A DNA stretch of 64,000 nucleotides from Lutjanus erythropterus (Eukaryota; Chordata; Actinopteri; Lutjaniformes; Lutjanidae). Under the pieces are notes generated by a model. The model made no database searches. It saw nothing but the letters and a program-made list of their open reading frames with translations, and had not been told where the DNA came from. Position numbers and translations under genes: made by a program. Below, in pieces: positions 11,441 through 23,235 of the stretch. Within the stretch, counting starts at the first letter, position 1, and the number at the start of each line of letters is the position of its first letter. The stretch is taken from assembly GCA_020091685.1 (NCBI GenBank), contig CM034607.1:33281102-33345101 (forward strand), read 5' to 3'.

Positions 11441-11724
11441 AAGCTACTACAGTTCTGAAAAACAGTCTCAGTTTAATACTGATGCCTGTTTATGATCTAC
11501 AGGAGCAAACGACACCATCAGTGAGAAGGTTGGCTTTTTTGTAGTTATTCTTAATGACTGCCAATGGGTTTGATTCTCCTTGAAATCAGATGAAACAAAC
11601 ATGTGTTTACATTTTTCCAGGCAGATTTAAAGTGAGGAGTGTGTTTGAAAGTTAAAAAGAAACAGACAGTTGTTTTTTATTTACATAATTTCATTTTTGA
11701 CACTATATTTTGTGGTTATGGTGG

Positions 11725-11792
11725 AGGACACACCACCGCTTTTGTCCACAGGGGTCTCCAAACTCCAAAATCACCACAATATTAAAGTCCCT
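11725..11792 (-). repeat. Repeat shared with 54.2 kb ('CCCCTGTGGACAAAAGCGGT')
   Basis: On the minus strand this reads CTTTAATATT, TTTGGAGACC, CCTGTGGACAAAAGCGGTGG. The plus strand at 54229-54270 carries the same words (CTTTAATGTT, TTGGAGCC, CCCTGTGGACAAAAGCGGTA). This within-window match in opposite orientation shows an interspersed family. It abuts the GAACC element that follows. Confidence 0.7.
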
Positions 11793-11794
11793 TA

Positions 11795-12300
11795 TAGTAC
11801 ACTCTAAATAAATGATAAAAGTAAAAAATAAAAGTGCTTCTTAGAACCATAGAGGTTCTTCGGCTTGTCTCCATAGAAGAATCTGTTTTGCTTCCTTGTA
11901 GAACTACACGTTTTACTCTCAGACAGTTCTACCTAGAACCCAACATAAAGGCTTATACATGTGGTAGGTTTCATCCAGAACCCCCTATGAGGTGCCCTAC
12001 ATAGAACCTTTCTATGGTGTCATGGTTCCACTCAGAACCCTCAGTGGGGGTTCAACCTAGAACCAGTCCATTGTGCCAAAAAGAACCCACTCTCAGAGTT
12101 TTATCAAGAAGCAACAAAGGAGGGTTCTGAGACAAGAGTTCTTAAAGGATTTCAAAAGATGTATTTTTTCTTGGAACCCTTAGTCTTACAAAAAAAAAAT
12201 TAAAACAAAAACTTTCTTAACAAATTCTTCAGAAGCAAGTGGTTCTGGTTAGAAACTCAGCCGCTCAGATAGAACCCTTTTGGAACCCTTATTTTTAAGA
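11795..12300 (+). mobile_element. GAACC-family DNA element, near full length, unexpanded (locus 2)
   Basis: Shares ordered blocks with the loci at 32.4 and 49.8 kb: TTCTTAGAACCATAGAGG and TTCGGCTTGTCTCCATAG at the start, then CTACCTAGAACCCAACATAA, CTTTCTATGGTGTCATGGTT, CAGAACCCTCAGTGGGGGTT and TATCAAGAAG. It ends GAACCCTTATTTTTAAGAAG. Unlike the other two, it does not have the run of 55-57 bp monomers, so it approximates the unexpanded form. It encodes nothing and is presumably a non-autonomous DNA transposon. A superfamily cannot be assigned without a target-site comparison. Confidence 0.75.
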
Positions 12301-13675
12301 AGATACAGAGAGGGGGAAATAAAATCAATTATGGTGAAATTAGACCAAATGAAATCAAACAGACAAAAATTAATTAGGAATACAACAGTAATGGAATAAT
12401 TAATGACTCCGGATTTAATAAGAAGGAAATAAAAACACTCATCATTGAAAACACCAGCTGGAGGTGGAAGTCGATTCCAAAAGCGAGTTCTGAAATCCGG
12501 CGTTTCAGCACCTGGTGAAGGACTCACTGAGTTATTGGTCAAGAATTCATCACACCCCACGGATGTGGCCGTTTTGTTTATTTATTCTTTTTTGTTTTTT
12601 TGCTAGGGGGAAGTTTAAATCTTTTTTTTTCTTTTTTTGTATTCTTTCAACATTCTTCAGTGAAGATTTTGGTTGATTGAGAGCGTTGCGCCTGCCAGCT
12701 GACTTCCACACTTTGCATTTCTGCGACAAAGGGAAAATGCCTCTGAGGGGACTCCACCATTTACAGCCGATTTGGGGATTCCAGTCAAAGTGGAGGGGCG
12801 GATGGGCAGGTGTGTGTGTTGTAATGAGTGCAGCTGCCCCGGGCCCCGAGCCCAGAGGAGCACACCACACAGAATCAAAATCGCTTCATCCGACAAGCAC
12901 AACTAATGAAGAGTTTCGCTGCAAAAGAAGACATCTGCCATTTGAATTAGCTTGAGCACTTTGCTCATTCTGCACACATTTGTAAATCTATGTTGAACAA
13001 GCATACAAGTACAACATGGCACACTTGATCCTTTTAGTCACTGTGCAATTCAGTTCCACTTTAGCCACACTGAAAACTTTGAAGGCCCAATCAGGGAAAG
13101 TTGTAAAATCCCTACTTTTAATAGTGATTATGAAGGGACATTTTTTTTCTGCATTAACATGAGCCCCTTTTCCATACACATGTCCTGGCTTGGTTTGAAT
13201 CAGCATGTCAGCCCAGAATGGCATTACAACATGGCTACACACTTGAAGGTGTGTCTTTTAATTGATGGCGTGCTTGTCTTGACTGTAAAAATCCAGATAA
13301 ATACATTTTATTTCCTGATATTTTGTTACTTAAAAGCTTTTATTTTGAAGCACATAAAGTACAAAGAGGGACACACGAGGGAAACTAAACTTCAAACCAC
13401 AGAGATTCAGTTAGAAGCTACAAAAGTCCTGAGAGCTGAAAACACAGATAGAGAGAGGTTCTCTCTCTGGTCTCCTGCACAGAGATGAGTTGAGTCTTGT
13501 TACGCAAGTTGGTTGCTTTCCACAGATGGTCCATCTCATGCGCTACTCGGCGCAGCTCAGCATGTTACAACTGGTGATGGAAATGCAAATCAACGTGGCA
13601 CAGTTTGACTGAAAAGTGACAGTGGAAAGGCGCTAATGTATTCAGATGCACAGTAGATGGTGACCGTGCTTTTAC
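12301..13675. other. Unassigned DNA with a complex GC-richer patch
   Basis: T-rich at 12580-12640. The stretch 12680-12960 is GC-richer and non-repetitive, includes GGCCCCGAGCCC, and is open on both strands for about 80-100 codons without a recognisable protein. It is a candidate conserved non-coding element only. Confidence 0.4.
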
Positions 13676-13745
13676 CATCAGGGCTTCTTGACTTTGGAAT
13701 GACCTGCCTGAGGAGATAAGATGGCATTAAGTGATGTCTTTAAGT
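13676..13745 (+). mobile_element. LINE (L2-like) C-terminal fragment
   Basis: One frame reads LWNDLPEEIR after CTTTGGAATGACCTGCC. This is the C-terminal signature of a common fish non-LTR retrotransposon ORF2, also present at 19.35 kb as LWNVLPEE. An in-frame stop precedes it and homology fades after about 70 bp. It is a dead fragment on the plus strand. Confidence 0.7.
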
Positions 13746-16700
13746 GTCTTTTGCTCGTGTTTCATTTTTACCTCAGACCCCAGCAGAGATCTAGAAAGTT
13801 GCTGCAGTTCACTCAGAATCCTCTCTCAAATCAGAATTTTCCAACTCAAACCAAACAAACAGCTCTTTCTCAATACCAGAAAGAAATCGGCAATTATAAG
13901 TGGTTTTCATATGAAAAAAAACCCAGTTTGATTCAAAAACAAACACCAGACAAAACAGTCAGCACTAAAACTGCTGTTATAACTGTGATGGAATGAATCT
14001 CAGTCTGCCTGAAAGAACAGACAGTAACTGTTGGTCAACTTTATACGAGCCAAACATTTCTCTCGAAATGTTGTAACCAGTTAAACTTTTTATAGTAGCT
14101 TTAAACATTTTAATAATACTTTTCTTTAAACACACTCGTTTTGAAGGTATAAACTTTGTACTGCCAGCACCACAGATGTTAGTGAATGATTATAGAAATA
14201 TGTTACGGGAATATTCTACATACATATACATGTTGCTGCTTCTCACCTTGATTAAGAAGGTGACTACAACACAGTAATTGAGTATTTATATTTTAGAGAA
14301 TATTATAGATCTGAGACAGAGAAGGATGGGACTGTGAGAAAAAGGCACATTTACAGTTCTGTCTGTGACTTCAGTACCATGGACAGCATCCTGGACTCAT
14401 CAGTACACAGCACAGTTGGACAGTTGATATTTCACAGCCACGGTCGGGACCGTAGATTTTAACTTGTGCAAACCCCATCAGTGAGTCAGACAGACTAGAA
14501 TTCAACCGACCTAAGTATGCCAAACTTTGAAACTCTTTGAATCCTTAGTGATGTAAACAAAAGCAGCTTCTCATTTCTAGCTGACAACGGTGCAATTTAC
14601 AAGGACATCGACTGACTGCACAACTGGTCTCACACTGAATGTACCAGCATCATCCTGACAGAAGTGGAGCTTCTGTTCTTCAGCCGCCACATTTATTACT
14701 TAGTTTAGAGTACTGCCAACATTTGTCGTGTTTTATAAGCATAAATATATGTCTGCAGCTCATTTAGATGTAACAGATGCCCCTCTGGCTCTATTGAATA
14801 TGACAACCTTTTGCTGCTTCAAGCCTTCAGTCATTAATCACTTTAAATGTCACTGTAGCTGCTCTCACAACACAGCTGTCATTAACCTGCATTTCTGTTT
14901 ATTCAGTCTGATGATGCCGTGATCATTAAATAATGATTTTATCTGCGGCTCAGCAGCTCGGTAATGACTGCTGGTCAACATACTGTAGTATTTATGAGCC
15001 ACAATCAAGCTTCATACTGGCTGTTGTCTGACAACAGAAAGATATGTACAACAACCATATTATGAATTGCGTATTTAGAGTGTAGGTGATCACAGAGAGC
15101 AGGACGGGACTGAACTCAAGTTTATCAGGCTGTTTCTTTCTTTCTCTTTTTGTTGCATGAGAGCAAAGCTTGTCCAAAGCATACCAAGTACCTTTTTAGA
15201 TTTCTTGTATTACTAGGTGAATTATCCATCAATGTAAAAATAGGGTGATGCTAATTTTTCTCCTTTGTGTTGTTGCTGTCGAGTACCAGACTATTAAACG
15301 TTGGAGCAAGCTTTTAAAACATTCTCACAACAAAAATGTTCATTGTGATGAAGTGTGCAGTTTAATGGCATATTGCGTTGAGCTTCACCTCATCTCATCC
15401 TGCCCTTCCAAATGTGGCAGGTCGGGTTCTTTCCCCCCCTTTCTTCACCTCAGCCACTTAATTATCACCAGCTGGCTTCAATATTCACTGGCATCTTGGA
15501 GAGGTCAGGTCTCGGTGCGTGCACTGCTGCTCTTCATGTCTCTTACCTGGCCGATGCGTCCACAATTTGCCGTGGCTTCATTCCAGTAAGCTGGTTTTCC
15601 ACCAACTGTAAGGTCAACATCTTTACAGTTTTCTGTGCTGCACGTTTATGAAGTGATGTCGGCGTCACATCTGCCTCTCCATGGCTATGAGTGTTGTGTT
15701 TTATTGTAACTTTATCTGACTTTCATTTGGCATCTAGCTGATGCAGCTTTTGTCTTGATCTCTGGTCTGCTGTTAATAGCGATTAAGCCACGGCTCCGCG
15801 GCTCTCCCTCCTCCTGCTGTGTGGCAAACTGCACCTCTGCTATGCAGGTTGCATTACCTTTAATATAATCTAGTTTCCAATTAGTAATTGTTAGTGTTTT
15901 TGTGCTCTTCGTAGGTCTAGGCACACCGGTGGCTGTACTGTAGGCGGCTCGTCCTCCAGTTTCTCTCCTGGTGCACCTGCTGTTTTGTCTCTATGAGCTG
16001 TCCCAACAAGCTGTCTCTATAATTATGGCGTCAACACCAAAAAACTGCCTCTACACGAACGCCTTCAGTTCTAATGAAAATAATTTGTATTGGTATCGAT
16101 ACTGATGATTCTGGCTTTGCTTGTAATGGATTGAAACCAGTTGTGCGGTTGTGAACATCTATTTTAAGTTTAGGCTTCTAAAACTTCTTGATTAAACTTT
16201 GATAAAGACTAGTTTAAGTAAAAAAACACAACTTCATCTCCATCACAAAACTTCAACACCCTGTGTTATAGGAATTGGTACAGAACCTTTTGCATAGAAA
16301 CATAGAAAATCATTTTAAGCTTGTAAACAAACACCCAGTGCTGCTGTTTGTGCCAGTGTGCTCCGTCCTTCATGCGGCCTTCCAGCTCCAGTGTTTCTTC
16401 TTCTCCCTGCTGTATTTCCCTGAACACCTGTGGAAATGAGTCGTGCTCGGAGTCCTTGTCCTACCTGCTGTATTTACCAACCAGTGTTGATTTACAAGGA
16501 CATCAATACTCCACAGCATGCTAATGCTCTCAGCTGAGATTTACACTGATGTCAATACACAATGCTAATGAGGTTGGGTGATTGTTTGCCGACAGCGTGT
16601 CATGACGGCTCGCAGGAGATTATTTCAGGGGCAATTTATCAAGGTGTCCTCCGTGGCTAAACAGGTGAAGGAAGACAGTAACGCTGCTGGAGTCTCAGGT

Positions 16701-17469
16701 TTAATTCCCTCCGTGGCTCCAAAGTTACTGTATTTTTCCTGCTCAAGGTTCAGGCGTGTGTGGACGTGCCTGTGCAGAGTTTTCATTAAGCATTTCTTGA
16801 ACTGTACAGCCGAAATGCCTGGGAAATTAATTTCTAAAGGTCAGCAAATGGTCCCAATTTGCTTCTCCTGCAGCTACTTTTCAATTCAGTTGCACTGGAA
16901 GATTGATTTTCCATTTCACATTTCCTGCAACAGAGACTGCTGCTGGAAACTTCTCTCTCGTTAGTGGAATTACTTCACTGCGTCCCTCAGAAAGCTTGTC
17001 ATTATGCAGATTGTATGGTTATATCAAGTGTATTACTACCATAAAAAGTACATTTAAAAGATATTTGGATTAGCATCTGGAACATCTTCTGCCATCTTGA
17101 AACATTTTAATGAACCGTATTTTGAGCGCAGAAGTTCTCAGACTAAAAGATGATGACATTTTTGGCCAATTTAGGCAAAGTACACGCTGTATCTGACAGG
17201 ATGTCAGTCCATGGGACGAGTTTACTGCTTCCTACTCAACTCCCCCGACCCTCATCTATATGTGTTAAGCTGAGGGCTGAGCAGACAGGCAGCCAGTCCC
17301 CCCTTCCCATGTCTTTGCCATAATTTGGCCTAAAATGGAAGCGTACCAGTGTCAGTGCTGTAATTCACAAAGTGATTGGAAAATTAGCTTCCAAGATGCA
17401 CAGATGCCAGTATTCCTACACTAATGTCATCTGTGGGCATCACAGTGCTAAAAAGGAGAAATGGACTGT
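13746..17469. other. Long unassigned non-coding stretch
   Basis: This is 3.7 kb of mixed-composition DNA with no microsatellite, recognised transposon or RNA gene. Open frames up to 128 codons (16578-16964) show no known domain. The near absence of repeats contrasts with the rest of the window, so it is a reasonable place to look for conserved non-coding elements. Confidence 0.45.
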
Positions 17470-17760
17470 TTTAAAAATATAATATGTAACATTTCTGCAA
17501 ATAAAACGTCTAAAAACACCAGACATGTGTTATATGTTATGAGCTGTGTGCTTGCATCATGACAAACAATGTCCAACAATGTTTGAACGCAGAGAAATCC
17601 GTCATATACTCAATGTAACGTGTGTTTCCTTACTAGCCATTGATAACTAGTTGCTACAGTATTTCTTAAAAAGGTTATGGCTTTTGGCTCGCAGCAGATA
17701 CATGGTTTACAGTCTTCCATTGTGTTGCTGATGGAAGATAGCTGCTGGCCACTAAGCATA
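17470..17760 (+). repeat. Fish 'AATATGTAACATTTCTGCA' interspersed repeat
   Basis: AATATGTAACATTTCTGCAA, AACGTCTAAAAACACCAGAC, ATGTGTTATATGTTATGAGC, ACAATGTTTGAACGCAGAGA and AACGTGTGTTTCCTTACTAG follow the order of a teleost repeat that I recall. Class is unknown. Confidence 0.5.
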
Positions 17761-18563
17761 AAAGATAAAGTGTCACTACTTATAAAGTCATTAAAGTAAT
17801 GTGGGGTTCCTCAAATCACAGATGAGACTAACCACCTATTTTTATTGCCCAATCTTACTTATCAAAACTTCTGAAGAAAACTTTGGCAGTTTTCACCATG
17901 CAAGCAGGACAGAAGATTCAAGGTCAGGAAAATCAGAAATAAAGCATAGGAAGCCGTGATGCTTAGTGCCCACAGTGTTCCAAACAAGACATCAGAGTGT
18001 AATTTGCATGCAATGAGCGGCAAGGGCAATTATCTAAATCATTTGGTCCAAAAGTTACGTGCACCTGAACGCAATGAGCAACAAACACAAACACACACAC
18101 ACACACTATCCTGTGGCAACACTCTAAATCAAATATAAAATCTCACACACGCTCACACACTCTCACACATCTTCCCTGACTGCGGTCCTGTGGTAAACAA
18201 AGCTATCATCTCCCATTAGCATCCTGATGACCTGTTCATATCTGATATTAATCAGGCGGTGATTATGTGATCAAGCGAGGAGCACTCACCTGCCAAAAAA
18301 AAAAACACAACAACAACAACAACAAAAAAAAAAAACACCACAATGATCCTTTGGGGGTTTTCAAGGTTGCTTTCCCAAATACTATCAGATTTTACATTAT
18401 CGACCATGCATGTGATTTTATTTGCACTTTCAGGGTCCGGCCAAGGTTTGCTGACTGTGCTGTTATTCTCAGCACTGCACTGCTTTGCATTAATACGCTT
18501 TTTACACATTTACACATGGATGCTCCCAGAACAAAGAGCCGCAGTAAAAGTGATGTATGAACC
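17761..18563. other. Unassigned DNA with simple repeats
   Basis: Contains a (CA)n at 18090-18107, scattered CACA words at 18140-18170, A-runs at 18295-18305 and 18324-18336, and an (ACA)n between them. No gene was recognised. Confidence 0.6.
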
Positions 18564-18645
18564 ATCAGTGGAAAGTAATTAAGTACATTTACTCCAGTTC
18601 TGTTCATTTTCAGCAACTTAATACATTTTACTTTCTATAAGATTT
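18564..18645 (-). mobile_element. hAT-like MITE end ('AAGTAAAAGTAC' family)
   Basis: ATCAGTGGAAAGTAATTAAG, TACATTTACTCCAGTTCTGT and CAACTTAATACATTTTACTT match the inward-reading terminus (CAGTGG..AGTAACTAAGTACATTTACTC) of the common fish hAT MITE. This end only. Confidence 0.55.
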
Positions 18646-19344
18646 TACATGAGGAAAACATGATGAGGTCATCAAACACAATGCATCATTAAAGATTAAC
18701 TTACAAAGCCCCACGTAGTCTTCTCCCACAATGCTTTTCTGAACTCTTGCAGCCCTATTTCACCTTTAGGCAGCTCAGGTCTGACCAAGACCTTTTATGT
18801 ACACTTTATGTATACACTGACGATCGTGCTTATGTCATCTCTGTGGAAGTTAGATTCCATAAACAACTTCAGAAAAACTTTTCAAAACTCATTTTTATCG
18901 ACAGGCCTTCCTTTCAGGATTTAAGTCCTGCATCACCCTGTTTGGGGTTTATTTCACAATAATGACCTGCTCACTGTACATTATTCCTTACATATACCTG
19001 TGCATGTATACATCTATGTGTGTATATGCGTATCTATGTGTATGTGTGTGTATATTTGTATATAGATAACATACCGTACTTTTACTGTATAGACTGCTTA
19101 ACACTCACACCATAATGTGATATATGATATTATATCAGTCATAAGGGCCTCTTGTCTGCGTAATGAGCACATTTTGCTAATGATACTTATTTTGCTCGAG
19201 TGAAATTTGCAATGAAGGACTTCTATTTGCCAAGAAGTGCATTTACATTGTTACACTGGTACTTTAACTTAAGTGAATTGATTGTTATCTCTGAATGCTC
19301 CTTCTTCTTCAGCACTAATGTTCCAACGTCGAGGCTTAAATCTT
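18646..19344. other. Unassigned DNA with TATG/TGTG-rich patch
   Basis: A degenerate TATG/TGTA run lies at 19008-19062. Nothing else was recognised. Confidence 0.5.
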
Positions 19345-19806
19345 AAGCCGACCACGTTTTCTCCATCAGGGCCCCTCGACTTTGGAACGTCCTGCCCGAG
19401 GAGAGATCAGGCTGCAGAATCAGTAACATCTTTTAAATCACTAAACATATTTTTATAGACTTACTTTTGTGTGATTTTGTAATATATTTAATTATATTAT
19501 TTATTTATATTGACATTACGTGATGTTTTATTTCATTCCTCATCTCTTTCTTATTGTCATGTTTTTCTAGTTTTCTGTTCTTATCTCTTTTATTGTTTTC
19601 TATTATTTTACTATGTTTTACTGTCTTTTGCTTGTCTCTTAGTTTTACTTCAGTTTTCGCTTGATTTTTTTCTTGCTCCTGTTTGGCCTCATTGTGTTGG
19701 TCTTCTGTTGTTTTTCCCTCTGGGGTATCCTGATCTTTTGCTTTGTCCGTCAAAACACTTTGTAAACTCAGTTTTGAAAGGTGTTATATAAATAAAGTTA
19801 ATATTA
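19345..19806 (+). mobile_element. LINE (L2-like) 3' end: ORF2 C-terminus and 3'UTR
   Basis: A frame near 19368 encodes RAPRLWNVLPEE, the C-terminal signature of a fish non-LTR retrotransposon (compare LWNDLPEEIR at 13.7 kb). A frameshift follows. After a T-rich 3'UTR it ends with AAAACACTTTGTAAACTCAG, TTTTGAAAGGTGTTATATAA and ATAAAGTTAATATTATAATG, the canonical tail of this group. Because LINEs truncate at the 5' side, this is probably an ordinary 5'-truncated insertion. Assignment to L2 rather than a related clade is from memory. Confidence 0.8.
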
Positions 19807-20724
19807 TAATGACACTTAATCACAAAATCACGTCCGACAGTCCATCTGCTGACAGGCACAGTGTCTGCAGGAAGAAAACATGGAAAAGTTAGCTAATGAC
19901 AATAAAAGACAACACTGTACTCTGCATATGTTATTATTCAGAGTAATAATGAGCTCTAATATCATGATCAGAGGGACGAACACTTTCATCACACAATCAA
20001 AGCATTTTTGTTTTTCAGAGCGAGTCCAGGAATAAACACTTTTTGAAAAACTATCTGTAATCCAATGTGATTACTGTGTAATCATGTTAGACGTGATCCA
20101 CAGCTCACCAACATGGAGAGCTCATTTTGTTTCACTGATTCAAAAGCCTCTCGTCTTCCTGAAAACACGACTGGAACAAAACACCACTAATGTGAGAGTG
20201 AAGCTCTTTATTGTTACCTTTAAAGGCCCTTAATTAATTCACTTCTATATAATCCAACCCCCTTAATTAATATCCATAGGAATGCTCTAATTTTCTTTTT
20301 CCCCACAATTTACTCCCCTTAAAACATGTTAATATATGAACAAAACATCGGATTGTCATGCTCAAAGTGCCTGAAAAAGACATTTAATTAATTTAAAACA
20401 TTTTCACAGTTTCAAAGGTTTTTTTTTCTTCTACTTTTTAAATGATATGGATGTGAACCTGCGTTTTGACATTGATTCTGTTCATCCTAATGCATGTCTG
20501 ATGACTATGTGATGGATGTTTTTGGGATAAATATATTTATTTATTTATTTTTTCAATTTCATAAGATAAAATGTAAGATTTATTGTGATTTAGTGAGTTT
20601 TTTCAGCTCGATTGTCTGGCTGATGACACATTAATCAGTTTCAGGTATTGATCAGTCTCAGCAGTCTTCTGATTGGGCGAATGAAAATGGAGGCAGTCTC
20701 TATGTTTGTATATGTGTGGAAATG
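19807..20724. other. AT-rich unassigned DNA
   Basis: AT-rich, with many TTAATTAA words (20231-20270, 20383-20396) and a (TTTA)n patch at 20537-20551. No gene or repeat family was recognised. Confidence 0.5.
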
Positions 20725-20830
20725 TTTGGAAATACCTGATGAAGGTCATTTAGACCGAAACGTCGATAATTATTAAATATATCAGCAGAAAGTGAGACAG
20801 TGTGCGGGACTTTTTGTAATTCTCATTCAG
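20725..20830 (+). repeat. Penelope-like 3' segment with hammerhead-like core
   Basis: The segment reads CTGATGA (20736-20742), an extra A, GGTC, loop ATTTA, GACC, GAAA (20757-20760), CGTC, then AAAGTGAGACAGTGTGCGGG and ACTTTTTGTAAT. I recall very similar sequence as a common dispersed fish repeat. The CTGATGA / stem II / GAAA order is that of a hammerhead ribozyme core, which is known to occur in Penelope-like elements. Stems I and III were not found by eye. The assignment is tentative. Confidence 0.4.
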
Positions 20831-22369
20831 TTGAATCTTCCTGTCACACATTCAGGCGTGCAGAGATGTTTTTCAATAGTTTCAAAGCAAGAAATGCTCA
20901 GACCTGCTTTGTTATCGCTCCTGGTATGTCTTGTAACACATGAAAAACACCACATATTAACAAGGTTAAAAACGTGGTTTTCACTGCAGGGGGTCTTTAA
21001 AGTTTTTCTACCACATAATAACAGCCCGAACCCCTGCAGAAAATCATTTAAAAGCCAAATCCATTCATTTATCCCGTATTTGGAGTGAAACTGTTAGTAA
21101 AAATCCTTGTAAATGTCCTTAATTTGCACCTGAATATATTTCAGGCACACCCCACAAACCACAGTCCCACTAATCACATTGATTTCTTTGGATAAAACAT
21201 CAAATAAACTTGTTGATTTAATCAATAAATATTAGATCAAAAGACTTGCACTTGGATTCACCTGGTATTTTTTCTGGAAAGCGTACCTTTCTCTTACCGT
21301 TAGCACAGTTGCACACTGAGCAGCCTCTGCTCAGATTTGGAATCACAAAAAAAAAAAGAGAAAAAATAGATCCCAGAGCTCCCTTACCCGTCTATTATTA
21401 ATTCTTCTGGCCTCTCCCTTGGCTGCAGAAATCCTCCATTTCTCTGAAGCAGATTCTTGTTTCACCAGGGCGCCCGTCTCTACGCGTTGCTGCTGTTCCT
21501 TTGTGTAACATAGGCTAACTGCAGAGAGTCCACACCAGCTAGATGTTTTTTATAGAACAAAGTTAAAAACAAGCCCATCCCAAGCCCCAGGCAGGTGCTT
21601 TTTTATCGCTATGGCACACTTTTCTGCAAGAAAACTCCAGCTGCCAAGAAGAACAACCCCTGGAAGTAACACACACTACACTGCCTCCTCACTTTTATCC
21701 TCTGAGTTACAGAATATTAGTGCCTTACATCAATATTGCATCACCCCCCTCCCAAAAAAAAAGTCATTCTGGGATTGGGAATAAGGTTGGCGGTTGCTTT
21801 TTAAGTTTGGGTGGTCACACTGGAAATAAATATTCACGGCGGTAACATTCATGCTGTAATACGGTTAGTACACTGTTACTGTCTTGCAAAATATATGAGC
21901 CCGAAGCCGAAGTCTTTGGGATGAAGGGAATAGATTCTGGGCATTTATCCACGGTTATATTAACACAGTATATCAGGCATCATCCAAAATCTTGGATCAG
22001 CAAGAGGCCTCGAGCCTTTTCAAGAACTGAGGGGGGGTGAAAAAATCTTCTTTCTTTCACTGAAGAAGGTCCGTCCCTGGGAAATCAGGCAGGTTGTTTT
22101 CCTTAACAGTACAAAACACATTTTGGAAGAGCTTCAGAGAAATTGCTGAAGAAACTAGAAATGAACATTTCTGCATAACGTGCGGTGAAATGTTGACTGT
22201 ATTCCCAAAGACAAAGTTTTGAGGAACTTTATGGAAATGTTTCTTGTTTAAGACAAAACACTAGAGGGTAACATTTTAATTAAAATCACCATGAAACTTC
22301 CACAGTTGCTTACTTATTTTGTAGCAATTATTTTTTGCATTACAGTTTTTCTGAAATTGCATGTTTAAA
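20831..22369. other. Unassigned non-coding DNA
   Basis: Contains an A-run at 21347-21358 and short homopolymers. No repeat family or exon was recognised. One 98-codon open frame at 20792-21088 lacks a known domain. Confidence 0.45.
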
Positions 22370-22680
22370 TATGTAAATGATACATTATATAATTAAATAT
22401 GCACCACTTTGCATTTGCATTTCCATAGCAGAAATCTGAACATTTGATAGAGCAGAATTCTAGTTTCATTTTGTTGACATATTAAAGTCAAAGGTTTTTA
22501 CAAAGGAAGTATTTTTTATCTCTCCATAAATCAGAAAATATTGTCAACAGCCATAAAAATACATTTTCACCCTGTTTTTAGGAATAAAATGTTTAATAAA
22601 CCAGCTTATGAATGATATATGAACAAACTCCTCTGTCAGAACCTTCAGAATAGACATAAGAATAAAACTGCAAAGTCTGG
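22370..22680 (+). repeat. Diverged tandem duplication, copy A
   Basis: Shares ordered blocks with copy B about 425-445 bp downstream: TTAAATATGCA, CATATTAAAGTCAAA, GTCAACAGCCATAAAAATAC, TTAGGAATAAAATGTTTAAT and ATGAATGATATATGAACAAA. Similarity is interrupted by indels. Confidence 0.85.
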
Positions 22681-22809
22681 TGTTTTTTACCAACTTTCTG
22701 GAGTATAAAACAATTTTTAAAAAAGAAATCACAATGAAAACTCAGTGGCTGATGAGTTAAATTATTTTATGTGCTATACGTTTTCTTAAACTTTCTGTTT
22801 TTCATTAGC

Positions 22810-23235
22810 TAAGAAGCTAATTTAATATAATTGTCTTATTAAATATGCAGCATTTTGTGAGCAGAGAGAGCAGAAAAATGAACATTGAAAAGTCTTGATT
22901 TTGTTAAAATATTAGAGTCAAAAGAGGAAATTTATCATTTTCTAAATCTGTCCTGCATACTGTCAACAGCCATAAAAAAAATACATTTTTGTTTAGTTCT
23001 TTAGGAATAAAATGTTATATAAATCACACTATGAATGATATATGAACAAACCCCTCTTCTGCTTAAGTAGAAATTTCTGGCTCAGAATATGAGAACAAAA
23101 ACTCATTTGGAGAATTCAGGCTATAAAGATATGTATTTTTAAATTCCACACATTTTTTTAGTCAAAGAATAAGATACCACAGGTGAATAAGATCACATTT
23201 CCAGAGCAGAAGTCTGAACTAAAGCAGACGCCTAA
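22810..23235 (+). repeat. Diverged tandem duplication, copy B plus partial copy C
   Basis: Copy B (22810-23120) carries TTAAATATGCA, ATATTAGAGTCAAA, GTCAACAGCCATAAAAAAAA, TTAGGAATAAAATGTTATAT and ATGAATGATATATGAACAAA. At 23194-23235, CATTTCCAGAGCAGAAGTCT and GAACTAAAGCAG resemble copy A at 22420-22455 (CATTTCCATAGCAGAAATCT, GAACATTTGATAGAGCAG). This suggests that a third, mostly lost unit exists. Confidence 0.75.

Noticed and set aside
16578-16964. 128-codon plus-strand frame as a gene
   Set aside because: No domain, no signal of codon bias, and no exon neighbours; length is compatible with chance in 64 kb.
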